Source of the DNA: Ctena decussata
Lineage: Eukaryota > Mollusca > Bivalvia > Lucinida > Lucinidae
DNA: 64,000 nt
Assembly (NCBI GenBank): GCA_963989385.1
Contig: OZ022508.1
Location: 35,052,166-35,116,165 of the forward strand
Direction: 5' to 3'
Under the pieces are notes generated by a model. That model did no database searches. It was not told the origin of the DNA and worked only from the letters and a program-made list of their open reading frames with translations. Both the position numbers and the translations under genes were made by a program. Shown one piece after another: positions 45,101 to 58,400 of this stretch. How positions within the stretch are numbered: the stretch's first letter is position 1; every line of letters begins with the position of its first letter.

Positions 45101-48100
45101 ATTATTGCCCTAAATACTGAGACATGTTTTCATAGACCTTTGAATTTTAATAGCCAAATCACCAGCCCCCCATAGAAGGGAAGTAACTCCAAAATTCCAT
45201 AAATAAAACAATGCTTTGCTTGCTATTTTTATAGATGTTGGGACTTACTGTTTTCGTGGTTAGTAATTGGGTTGAAAAAGCATCAAAGTCCAGTGGCTCA
45301 ACTATAATCATCTTAATATATGAAACAGTTATTTTTACTATCTGACAATGTATCAGATTGTTGAAGGAATTGCAAACAGTGCAGACACTGTTAAAGTGAC
45401 TAAATGAGCCACGACACGACAAAACCAACAATGTGGTTGTGCGCCCAGCGCAGACTCAAATCAGCCTGGACATCCACACAGTCTTACCAGACTCTTCGCT
45501 AAGCGCTTAAAGGTTAGCCAAGGATCTAAGCTACCTCCATGCGGACAGCGAAGACTCTGATCAGACTGGGTGGATGACCAGGCTGATCTGAGTCTGCGCT
45601 GGACGCACGTTGGTTTTGTCACGTCGCGGCTCATATCTGCAATTCTGACCATTTATTGGAAATTTTTATTTTGTCTTTAAATCATTTGTAAAAGTAGCAT
45701 AAAATCATGCTACCATCCTAAACCTGTTCACAGGAACTGAAAACTGCACAGAAAAGTAAATAATCTTTATGAAAACAGGTGTCTTTGGCTTGCTGGAATT
45801 ATTTACATCCCTCCAGAAATTCTCGACAGCTGCTTGTGTACCTAAATGCTGTTGTTTTGACAGCTATTATTTGTTAGGTATATGAGTCTGGCGAAATTGA
45901 TACCCCCGTCGTAGCTATATTTTTGTATTCTTGAAAATAAGAAACAATAAGTCTAAAAATAAAGATTAAAAGTTACAGACTTTGCAGCTTTAAGGATCAA
46001 TGCTAAATAAATTTTGACACAACTTGTCTATTTTACAAGCTAATCATACCATGTGGTATTTGCTGCAATATCTCTGGAGCCAAATAATCTGGTGTCCCTA
46101 ATATCCTCTCATTCTCACTTGGTAGTGGGGCCCGACGCACAGACTTTGGTGTCCTAAAAGGGGTTTTCTTGGCTGTTGTGAAAGACTGTGACCTCATCAT
46201 GACCTTTTCAAAAGGTGTTCTTGGAGTATAAGAGTATCTCGGGTTGGGTGTGTGAAACATCACCTGAAATAATAAAATAAGATAGATATTGCAGAGATAA
46301 GAGGGAGTATTTGGTGATAACTGAGGGATAATTTTTCTTATTTCTCAGTCAAACCATATGTTGTGACCCTCATCTGAACTGTCTTGTTGAGATGTTTTAG
46401 ATGAGGGGTCACAGAATGATTTTTTGCAGAATTAATAAAAAATTCTCCTTAATCATTACCAAATATTTATATTCTAATCTTGAAGTATTTACTGAAAAGC
46501 CCTATAGTAAACAGGGGTATTGCTGGAAATTCAGGTTGATGGGCCCTGCAGGGGGTCCAAAAATGGGAGGGGGGGGCAATTGTTTTTAAAAAATGACTTG
46601 TTTTTCTGAATCATATTTCATGAAGTTTCAGTCTTATCCAATCTGCAAAAATACCCGAAAAATTAAAATTCTTCGCAACAGAATATTCATTTAACTCATA
46701 AGTCTCGTAACGACCATCATTTTCACTAACATCAATAATCTTTCACTCGACCAAATTTCCTTCAGACTCGGTGTTTACCTGCGTTTGGAAGGGATCGAGC
46801 ATGATTTGTGCATGAAGAAGGTGATTTTCCGTTGGTATGGGTCAAGGAGAAGCTTTTTCTTTGGCTCAGTATCTGATTTAAATGCCAATTTCACCAAATA
46901 AATATGAAGTTAAACCAAAAGTAGCGAGAGTTTATAAATCGGAAATTGAAAAACGGAAGCACATGTTCAAAACAAGTTGCGTCTTTAAAAAAAGAATCAA
47001 ATGGGTGGGCGTATATGACGAAATTACGAGGCGCTGATCGACAGAAAATCTGCGCCATACGGAATTTTAGTGTGTCAAGTCGGCGCGGACAACGTTTTTT
47101 TCTTGCGCCATATGAAATTTTTGTGCGCATATGGCGCAATGGTTCGGACCAGATGATCCCTGAGTAAACCATTGGAACATAATGTAATTTACATTCCAAT
47201 AATTCCACTGAGACATCATGACTTTAAAGAAGTCAAAATGAACTATGGCTCTCTACAATCTGATTGGGCGGTGACGTCGTTACGTCACTGACGCTGTTCC
47301 GCTGTTAGCAGAAAAACTGCGTGTAAATGTTTTACTGCTTCAGTTTTAGCGCTTATATAAGATTTTTCATCAAGGTTTTGATTGAATTCAATGTAAATAT
47401 AGGCAATGATCTTAATTTTTCTGTTTATGATGGTGTTAACTACATTGGGTCACTGGTAAAGTTTTCATAACAAGTTTTAATCCTAGAATTATATTCCCAA
47501 TCTGATATTCTCCTACCTTTGGTTTGCCCGTGTGTTCAGGGGTTGACGGAATGGGTGGCCCACCACTGCTGCTTCTCCTAGAATCATTATGTGAATACAC
47601 TGCTGCTTCGGAGTTACATTTCACTCTTGCCGGTGGCTTCTTACCAGAAGAATGCTGGAATGAATTCAGAACTACTGTTAAAAATTCTAACTATTGAGAC
47701 ACACAGGTCTGAACAAACAGTGTAGATCCAAAAGGAGCAGTCTGATCAGGGTCTACACTGTTTGCCATTCCATCTGTATCTTTTGAACATTTTACTGCAC
47801 TGTTAAAACAAATTGTTCCATTTTTAAGACACAGTAATTTTTGAGGGTGTTCCAAATTTTAGGATTTTTACTGTAGAATATCAAAGTTATTCCATTTTAT
47901 GAGAATGACACATTCAATTTGGTGCATTTCATTTTGCACTTTTACCATTCTAGTTATATTTCTTGATTTGTTTAGAGACTTGCTGCTCTAGAATTAATGA
48001 GAAATTACTCAGTGGGCATAAAATTATTGTATATAACACTGTATCAACAATGATACAACATTATGAGCACACAACACTGAGAAAATTTGGCAGAACTGTC

Positions 48101-51100
48101 TCAGCAAGATGGTTCTAAAGCAGGTTTACAATATATGTTTTATGGAGAAACATGTAAAATAATCTCTTATATTTATCCATGTTACCCTATCTTATCTGGA
48201 GCACTGTGCCGGGCCAGGTAGCGCAATCGGTAGGGCACCTGACTCGTAAGTCAGAGGTCCTGGGTTCGAATCCCGGTCTGGCCACATACTTTCGTTTCTT
48301 CTTCCGCCGATTCAAGAAGGGCAGTTGTCAGTTACTGGCGAAAGTATGTGCACTTAGTACTGGTTAACCGCTTAGGAGGTCTCAGCCTGCCCAGGAATAG
48401 TGTGGTTAGGTTAACTGACCGTCCCGACATGACCTTAGTTGTTTACCGTGGACCGCATCAAATCAACCAACCAACCAAAATCTGGAGCACAGTAATGCAA
48501 TAATTTGTTGCACTGACATTACATGTTGTCCTGACATTGATATGACACTACATGCCTGCTTGCTGGACGTCACTTTATAAAATTACTTTCTACATAAAAA
48601 CAAACATTTGCAAATGTTAAGTGATAAACAGTAATGAAAACTACATACACGTTTTTTCGGAGGTGGTGGCGGAAGCAATGGAGTTGCAGGAACTGACACC
48701 GGGGAAAGTTCTTTTGACTTTGCATCTGACGATACATCTGTCGAAGAAAACCCTGGCTTTTTATCCCATGATGAATCATAAGCAGATGTAAACACTGATG
48801 TATCCATGTCGTAGGTGAGGGATGAAGGGAAATCACTGTCGGTATCATGTATGCTAGAAAATTCTGAATTTATCATCATTTTCAAATCCCCTTCTGACTT
48901 TAAACTGGACACCATATTTGTTTTTAGGGCCACAACTCTATCATGAAGAACAGGGCATGCGTCAGTCATATCTACTGGTCTCCCTTCCCTTCTTTGAATG
49001 TCACAAAATAAATCAAATTTTGACTCTTCTAAACTATCTTGTACATGACCTGGTATGAACTTGCCTTTTTCATGCTTTGTATAACCATCGATACTATCAC
49101 ATGTGCTTGATTCAGAATTAACAATCTTTTTCAAACTTAACTGACTACTATCTATAACAACACTCATATTATCACACTGCCGATTTTCTTCTATTGATAG
49201 TTTTGACAGTCTTTCTGATTCTGCCACAGATGGAAAGCTTTCAACAATCTTCTTCAAGTTTTCCTGCGGCAAAGTGTCAATTTTTGATTGCGAAGATGAC
49301 TTCTTGTCTGTCACTTCAGTATCACTTGACCCACTATGAAATCTAATTCTTGTTCTTGGAAATGAGTTACTCCGTTTGCTACATGGTTCCAAGTGAAACA
49401 AGCGCAATTCCTGGGTGAGTCCAGTTTCAGCACTTTGAGCACGTCTCACAGGACTTTGGGCAACATCTTGAAAACTTCTCTTCCTTGCAAATCTTTTGCA
49501 AGATTTATATCTTCTTATAGTGTCAAACTCCTGTTCATCATCTGAAGGATATGAAAAACTTTTGGCTTTCACAAGTTTTCTTGGTTTAATATTTTTCACA
49601 GCACATTTGGTCTTGAAATCTTTAATCAATGGTTTCTGTTTTAGCCTCAAATTTTCCTTATCCCCAGCTGCACTGTCTTCACTGTCTTCTGAATATTCTC
49701 CTTCCCGTAAAGATCGTAAATTTTTAGCTGCGTAAGAATTCCAAACAGATTCGTCAGTCCGATGCATCTGAGGTGTTTCGTCTGTCATAGTCTCTTGTCG
49801 AGAGGGTGCTTTATTATGACTCCTGCACTCTGAACAATTGATCTGGTTCGCTTCATCAGTCTTACAGGAACATGTAGCTTTATGGCCGTCTTCAGTCCTA
49901 TCTACAGACAAATGACCTGCATCTGCGTCTTTTGATAGTTCAGCAATACTGCTTTGCTCAAATACATTGTCGGAAATTTCTGTGCTATCCCCATACATAT
50001 CACTACTCAATTCAACCGACTCTACAGAGTATTCACCATTATCCATCCCCGAAAAAGATAGGCCCATAGGTTTCTGTTGCACTAAAGGTCCAGACTGACG
50101 GGAAATTCTTACACTTGGTTTAGCTGATGCTGACTGCTCCAAATCACTTGCTGATGATTTAGTCCAGTTCATAGAATCTCGTAAAGTTGACATTAATCTT
50201 TTGATGGGTGGGGTAGACAAAACTGATTCTGGTGTTTCTGGGATAACAGGAGGCAGTTTCTTTGTAGCAGATTGTGACAATACAGCTTCTCTTAAAGACT
50301 TGGTTTTTATCAGTTTAGAATGAGGGGTAATGGGAGTTTTGTTGTCTGAGAGATCAGATAAAGGATTCCGAGAGTAGCTGCTCCAGTGAGATGGGGTTGT
50401 TGCATAAGACTGGTTAGGTACCTCCTTTTTTACACTCTGAAAATGCACGAAAGATAAAAACGTTAGTGAAAAGAAAAATAAATTAAGGTGTATATGTATA
50501 CCTCCATATTTATCTGCCATTTTGACCTAGAGAGGCAACTTTTTTGACTTTCAAAATGAGGTGTACTCTTAAAGGAAAGAATTTGCATCTAGGAAAGCAA
50601 GTTCTTTTGAAGTTCAACCTATTTAGAAGGGAGACAATATTAAACTAGCATTAAGCTACCCATTCACCTTAAAAGTAGAATGCTATCGATATTACAATTT
50701 GACTTAATTCTATTATTCAGTTATCAAATATGCATATGTCATAATTTCTAGTGGATGTAGCCCAGGGTTGACATTTATGCTTCACTTCAAAATTCCCTGA
50801 CTTTTCCCTAATATTTAACAGTTTTCCATACCCTTTTTACAGATCCAAAAATTAATTTTTTCTTTACTTCAACACTGCTAACTGTATCACATGGACATTG
50901 GGATTACTCTTAAAGGAAAGAATCTGCTCCTCCAAGGAGCAAATTCTTTACTTTAAGAATAGCCCCCAATGAGGAAGGAGATGCACCCGAAATATCATAC
51001 GAGAAAGTCCTTTCCCCATGAACAGATCCAGTATATTTTTGAAAATTGCCACTGCCATTTATTTTCAAATTCACTGACATTTCCCTGACTTTTCAATTCA

Positions 51101-52384
51101 TTTTTCAATTTTCCCTGACCAACCACAAAATTCCCTGATTTTTCCATGACCTGGAGAAAAAATAAACAAAACAAGAGGCCCACGGGCCACAAAGCTCACC
51201 AGATCTCTAGCTCAAAACTGCTTTCAAAACTGCTGTCACATTTGTACAGGCTACTATAAAATACACTACTACAAAGTCTCAGTCTGACAGTCTGTTGAGT
51301 TGATAACAAAATACAGTAGAACTTCACCGGCTCGAACTCGGAAGGCTCGAACACCATGTTTCGGTCGAACTGACTTTCCAGTCCTGGCAAAATCCCTATT
51401 TATTTAACTAAACATGCCACATTTGGCTCGAACAACGATGGCTCGAACGCTCGAACCCCAAGTCTGGTCCCTTGAAACCACTTTCTATGTAAAAAAACAC
51501 CGATGGCTCGCACCTATTTCCTTGTAAAACATTTACAAGTTTAACGACCGGACTAAATGTAGATCTTACCGATTACAAGTATTAGTCATCAGGTGCTTAT
51601 TTTGGTCTTATTATATTGTAAATAAAGTTATAAGCATAATTTGCTGTGTTGTTTTGTTTTATCTATCTGAAAGTGCAAAGGTTCAAAGAGTGACCGATCA
51701 AAATACCGGAAGTTGTCGTTGTTATGATAGAAAAACATAATACATAGAGTTGGATCATGTTGAGTGGTCTTCAATGGCTCGAACTACCGATCGTTCGAAC
51801 TTTTTTCGGTGGTCCCGGCGAGTTCGAGCCATCGAAGTTCGACTGTATATAACTATTTTCCATATTTTGATTGCAGTAAATGCCATTCTTTTAATTTTCC
51901 CCATCGTAAGTCAAAGCAACTCTAATTTGCCATACCAACCAAATGAAAGAGCCGATTTTCATATAAGAAAAACACAAATTTTCACTTCCCCAGCCCAAGG
52001 ATACTAAAGATCAAATCTGAGCCCAATCAGTCTAGTGGCTTCAGAAGAGATCATTTTTTTAAGGCATTTTTTTTTCCTTCTTTTGCTTTATGGCTTCCAT
52101 GACAACCAATAATAACAAGAGCTGTCGCCTGACAGCATAGCTCGCCTGAATTGGTGCTTGCCCATCACACAGCCGCTATGGTGGTGTGGACTGCTATGCA
52201 TAAAACTTCATGCAAGCATGTCCATAATGAAAACACATCTATAATCAAAAGCTATCTCAGAAATAAGTCTTAAAATAAAATTAGAATAAAAACAAGTCGC
52301 CCAAGGGCAACGATCGCTCACCTGTCATTATATGCTCAATTGGTAGTACTACAGTCCCAGTTGCTAGATACCAAGTTTCAAGGC

Positions 52385-52421
<37 letters not shown>

Positions 52422-55400
52422 GGTTTTTGCCATTATATGGGCATGGTGGCCATCTTGGTCATGTGAGTGGACCGAATATATAAACTTTGTTTCCCGCTTT
52501 GCCTGAAGGCTGCATTTGAAATTAAATTGAAATCTGCCCAGTAGTTTCAGAGGAGAAGTCCTTTAAAAATGTTGACACATTACAGACAAACGACCTTTAG
52601 CCAAGATAACTAGATCCATATATGGGCATGGTGGCCATCTTGTCATGTGACCCAGACCCCGGGTATAAACTATCGTTCCCCCATCCCACTGAGACTCCAT
52701 ATGAAATTTGGCTTCAATCGGCCCAGTGGTTTCAGAGGAGAAGATGTTTGAAAATCTTGACAACGGATGGTCCCACAGAATGACCTTGACCTTTAGTGAC
52801 ATAATATCTTCATCTGGTCATTTAGTCGACCATGTATACCAAGTATTGTACCTAATACTTAAATAGTTTCTGAGAAATCCACTGTTTAAGCGTTTTCCCA
52901 TATAAAAGCCTAACGTACCAAAGTTGACCATCCCGTAAATTAGGTCAAGGTCAACGCAAGATCATGATTTGTATAAAATATGATGGGCCCGCATGCCCGA
53001 TGCTACATACCAAGTTTCAAGGTCAGAGGCCTTTTGGTTCTGGAGAAGAAGATTTTTGAAGGGTTTTTACCATATATGGGCGTGGCGGCCATCTTGGTCA
53101 TGTGACCTAGACCAAATATATAAACTTTCGTTCCCCCATCCCACTGAGACTCCATATGAAATATGGCTTCAATCGGCCTAGTGGTTTCAGAGGAGAAGAT
53201 GTTTGAAAATCTTGACGACGGATGGTCCGACGGAATGACCTTGACCTTTAGTGACATAATATCTTCATCTGGTCATTTAGTCGACCATATATACCAAGTA
53301 TTGTACCTTAGACTTAAATAGTTTCTGAGAAATCCACTGTTTAAGCGTTTTCCAATATAAAAGCCTAACGCACCAAAGTTGACCATGCCGTAAATTAGGT
53401 CAAGGTCAACGCAAGGTCATGATTTGTATAAATTATGATAAGTCCGCATGCCCGATGCTACACACCAAGTTTCAAGGTCATAGGCCTTTTGGTTCTGGAG
53501 AAGAAGATTTTTGAAAGGTTTTTACCAAATATGGGCATGGCGGCCATGCTGGTCATGTGACCTGGACCAAATACATAAACTTTCGTTCCCCCATCCCACT
53601 GAGACTCCATATGAAATTTGGCTTCAATCGGCCCAGTGGTTTCAGAGGAGAAGATGTTTGAAAATCTTGACGACGGATGGTCCGACGGAATGACCTTGAC
53701 CTTTAGTGACATAATATCTTCATCTGGTCATTTAGTCAACCATGTATACCAAGTATTGTACCTTAGACTTAAATAGTTTCTGAGAAATCCACCGTTTAAG
53801 CGTTTTCCCATATAAAAGCCTAACGTACCAAAGTTGACCATGTCATAAATTAGGTCAAGGTCATCACAAGGTCATGATTTATATAAATTATGATGGACCT
53901 GCATGCCCGATGCTACATACCAAGTTTCAAGGTTATAGGCCTTTTGGTTCTGGAGAAGAAGATTTTTGAAGGGTTTTTACCATATATGGGCGTGGCGGCC
54001 ATCTTGGTCATGTGACCTGGACCAAATATATAAACTTTCGTTCCCCCATCCTGTTAAGGCTCCATATGAAATTTGGCTTCAATCCACCCAGTGGTTTCTG
54101 AGAAGAAGATGTTTAAAAGTGTGGACGACGCCGACGCCGACGACGGAGGACGGACCAAGGCTATACTATAAGCTCACCTTCACAGGTGAGCTAAAAATGA
54201 AATGAAATTTCAAAGTCCATGAGCTTGAGGTAAAAAAAACCTGAGGGTGGGGGGTGGGGGGGCTATGTGGACTGCTATGCAGAAAACTTCATGCAAGCAT
54301 GTCCATAATGAAAACACATATTTATAAACAAAAGCTATCTCAGAAATAAGTCTTAAAATAAAATTAAAATAACTGACAGGTAGGGGGGGGAGAGGTTGAG
54401 GGGGGGGGGGGCTAGTATGTATCAAAACCCTGAACCATTATCTAACATCAGTCCAAGTATTAGTATCAACTGAGTCCATCATCGTGGCACTGTGAAATTA
54501 TGTCTTCATAAATATAAAACTTTAACCAAAATCTTTAAGACAAAATTCTAAGTCGATGACCTTGACTTCAAGGTCACCCAGTGGGGTAAGTATAAGGTGT
54601 TTTGTAAAAACTCAAAAAAGAGTCTAACATCAGTTCAAGTATTAACTAAATCTCTGCAAAGCATTATGAATCAGTATGCAATTACAAAACTTTAAAAAAG
54701 ACAAAAATTTCCTAAGTCCCTGACCTTGACATCAAGATCACTGAGTGGGGTTGGGGTAGTACTCTGTAGATCTAACTACAGTGCAAATATAAAAAGAATT
54801 CATCTTTGGGTTCAGGAGGTATGTGTCTTTAAAAAACTTTAACCAAAACATCCAATCAATAAAAAGACAATATTCTAAGTCCATGACCTTGACATCAAGG
54901 TCACAGAGGGGGGTGGGGATAGTACCTTCGAAAACTTTAGACCAATATCTAACTTTAGTGCAAGTATCAAAGGAATCCATCCACTGGTTCAGGTGATATT
55001 GGGCTTTATAAAACTTTAACCAAAACATCCAGTCCAAAAAACTACCAATTTTCTAAGTCCATGACCTTGACATCAAGGTCACAGAGTGGGGTGGGGGTGG
55101 TACCCTGTTAAACCTTAGACCAATATCTAACTACAGTGCAAGTATCAAAAGAATCCATCCCTGGGTTAAGGAGATATAGGTCTTTAAAAAACTTTAACCA
55201 AAACATCCAATTCGAACGCCGACGCTGACGCTGACGCCGACGCCGTGGTGACAACAATAGCTCTTCCTGAACTTTCGTTCAGGCGAGCTAAAAAGTAAAG
55301 TGACCGAAAACATATAGCTGATACTCTATAGCAACCCAACTAAAAGTCAGATTTTCATAAAAAACTCAAACTTTCAATCCCCCAGCCTAAGGATACTACA

Positions 55401-58400
55401 GATGAAATCTGGGCCTTATCGGCCCAGTGGTTTTCAGAGGAGATAATTTTTAAGCATTTTTTCCCTTTTTGATTGCATTTTGGTTTCCATGGCAACCAAT
55501 AAAAGGGGCAGCGGGCCAAAAAACATATAGCTGATAGAAGACATCTCAAGGAACATTTCTATAGAAGTTTTGTCAACATATCTGCAATGGCTTGGCAGAA
55601 AATGCCATTTTTCAATTTTCCCCATTGCAAGTCTATGGGAACTCTAAGTTGCCATAGCAACCAAACTAAGAAGCGGATTTTCATAAAAAACACAAACTTT
55701 CAATCCCCCAGCCCAAGGATGCTACAAATGAAATTTGGGCCCAATCGGCCCATTAGTTTCAGAGGAGATGTTGTTTAAAAGTGTTGACGGACGACGACGG
55801 ACGACAAGACGACATACGACGACGGACAACTGCCTATCCTATAAGCTCCCCCACAAACACAAACTTTCAATCCCCCAGCCCAAGGATGCTACAAATGAAA
55901 TTTGGGCCCAATCGGCCCATTAGTTTCAGAGGAGATGTTGTTTAAAAGTGTTGACGGACGACGACGGACGACAAGACGACATACGACGACGGACAACTGC
56001 CTATCCTATAAGCTCCCCCGGAGCCTTCGGCTCTGGTGAGCTAAAAATCCATGTTTTTTCCTGACCATGGCAACCCTGTAGCCATACTGGATAACAAATC
56101 AAGATAGTACTTGCACATTTAAAAGCTCTTCATTCAAGGATTATAAACACCTACTTAGCCATTCATCTTGGGTTTTAGAAAGTGTACCCAGAATCCAATG
56201 GTAATACCTGTTCACCGAAGCCAGTTTTGACAAAGACCGGAAACCCAAGTCTTCAGCTCAGTGAGCAAAATAAAGCATAAATTAGGGGCAGTCCTGTCAT
56301 CATGAGTCCTGTCTTAACTTGAGAAATGTAAAAACGGTGGACAGTTCTCACATGCCTTTAGGTAAAGAGACACACTTTCAGGGGCAGGAACTCTGGTATT
56401 GGTGTGGTCAACTCTTGAAGAAAAGAATTTGATCCCCATGGAGCAATTTTTTTCCTTTAATAGTAGACCCATTTTTTAAGGATTTTATCAAGGGAAGCAA
56501 GCAGGATGTTGCAAAAGAAGTTTGTTCTGAAAATTGCGAATATGTACACTTTCAAGGGAAGCAACTATACTATTTTCTTTTTTGCTTCCCTTCTCCATGG
56601 GAATTCTTACAGGAAAGAATTTGCTAACAGGAAGTCAAGCAACTTGTTCTTCTTTGTGAAAAGAGCATAAGAACTTGGAGGTGTATCCATATATGAGCCA
56701 GATCATGTGATTTCCAACAAAGTGGCACTGGTGACAAGCAAAGGCTCTGATCAGACGGCACATAAGTGCAGTCTGACGAGTGTCTTTGCTTGTCACCTTA
56801 GCCATCTATGGAAGTGACCAAAGTCATAGAACTAATAGTGAGGTCTCTGATTACCCTGTATAAATTAGACAGATGATCTGGATATGACGTATTGATGTGG
56901 CTTACTATCTTAAAAATTCCCAATATACATTCTTATTATGTTTTAAGTTAATAACTTACAAAAGCAAAGGTACTCCTTAGGGAAAGTATCTGTCCTGGAG
57001 TACGGTGATCATCACAAACAATCTGACTATATGGCATGGGAGTCTTAGGTGTCATAGGTACTTCATCTAGAACAGAAGAAAAAAGAAAACAAGATAACAA
57101 GACCAGACTGTGTATAGGAAAACTCAGCTAACTCTTGCTTGCCGTAATCCTGAGGAAATTTTGTTTGTAGTTTAAAAATTTGAGTTTGCAGGTGAAAACA
57201 TTTGTATTTTGTTTTATATTCTCCTATCTACCCTAGGTGAAAGGATGTATGTAAATAAGTATCAAAATTAATGTTATTGCAAGCTTACAGAGCATCAGTG
57301 TCTATTCTAGAAATTGAAAATGAGGGGGATTTCCCCCCTCCTTCTCAAAAATAGGGGCGATTTTCAACCAAAGGGCCGATGGCCCTATATCGCTCACCTG
57401 AGCACTGAGGTTATGTTGGAAAAACTAAATTGCCATAGCAACAAAACAACATGCACAACAGCAATAAAACACCCCATTTATGTAGAGAAAAATATCACAA
57501 ACATTTATGCAAAAAATAAGCTTTATCCCCCCTTAATGGCTTCTGAGAAGAAGATCTTTGGCAAAAAAAAAAAAAAAAAAATGAAACTAGAAAATGTGTT
57601 TATGAAACACTATGCCCCCAACCATATGCTTGTCTCTAGAGAAGGTTCATCCAATAATGCTTGTACCTTTGTACCATAGGCTTACAATGCACTAAGTCGA
57701 AAAAAGGGGCTTAACTCAGTCAAAAATTTACGAATTGTTTTCGAAAGTTAATCAGGTCATCTACACCTTGGGCAATATCAACCTGCAAAAATCAAAAACT
57801 GATCCTAGCATCAGGGGTTCTCCAGATATTTTGTTCACAAGCTTCCATAGGCAAATAATGCACTAAGTTGAAAAAGGGGCATAACTCAATCCAAAATTTA
57901 CAAATTATTTTCAAAAGTTAACCAGGTCATCTACACCACAGGCAGTATCTTCCTGCATAAAATCATGCTCCTAGCATCAAGTGTTCTTGAGATATTTTGT
58001 TCACAAGGTTCCATAGGCTTACAATGCACTAAGTCGAAAAAGGGACATAACTCAATAAAAAATTCACGAATTTGTTTCAAATGTAAATCAGGTCATCTAC
58101 ACCTTGGGCATTCTCATCCTGCAAAACCTCATGATCCTAGCATCAGGGGTTCTTGAGATATTTTGTTCACAAGTTTCCACAGGCTAAGTGGAAAAAGGGG
58201 CATAACTCTGGAAATACATGACCGGCGGAAAAATAAAAAAATACGGGTCTGCTTATTTTCCATACTGATCATGTGTATAAAGTTTCAAGTTCCTAGCTCT
58301 TATTGTTCTTGACTATATGTAAGGGTACCTTTGTACCATAGGCTTCAATGCACTAAGTCGAAAAAGGGGAATAACTTGATCAAAAATTCACGAATTTTTT

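Larger units (their letters stand above)
51171..56046 (+). mobile_element. Helentron-like element family Z (outer shell of a nest)
   Basis: Starts ACAAGAGGCCCACGGGCC (hairpin) with AGCTCACCAGA at 51193..51203; ends with hairpin GAGCCTTCGGCTC and TCTGGTGAGCT at 56032..56042, the exact complement, then AAAAATC. Its own repeat unit (TTTTCCCCATTGCAAGTCTA, TTGCCATAGCAACCAAACTA, CCCAGCCCAAGGATGCTACA) is seen at 51880..52100 and 55380..55960. A TA-flanked MITE and family-X and Y elements are inserted in it. Confidence 0.7.

Noticed and set aside
50437..50520. MADKYGG... start of a separate 645-residue minus-strand gene
   Set aside because: It is intron read-through: the pyrimidine-rich stretch encoding the Phe/Leu-rich peptide is the acceptor tract of MASTL exon 4.
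52563..53712. Three similar minus-strand ORFs beginning MSLKVKV as a small gene family
   Set aside because: They are successive ~455-bp minisatellite units inside family Y, so the similarity is repeat-driven with no start, splice or codon evidence.
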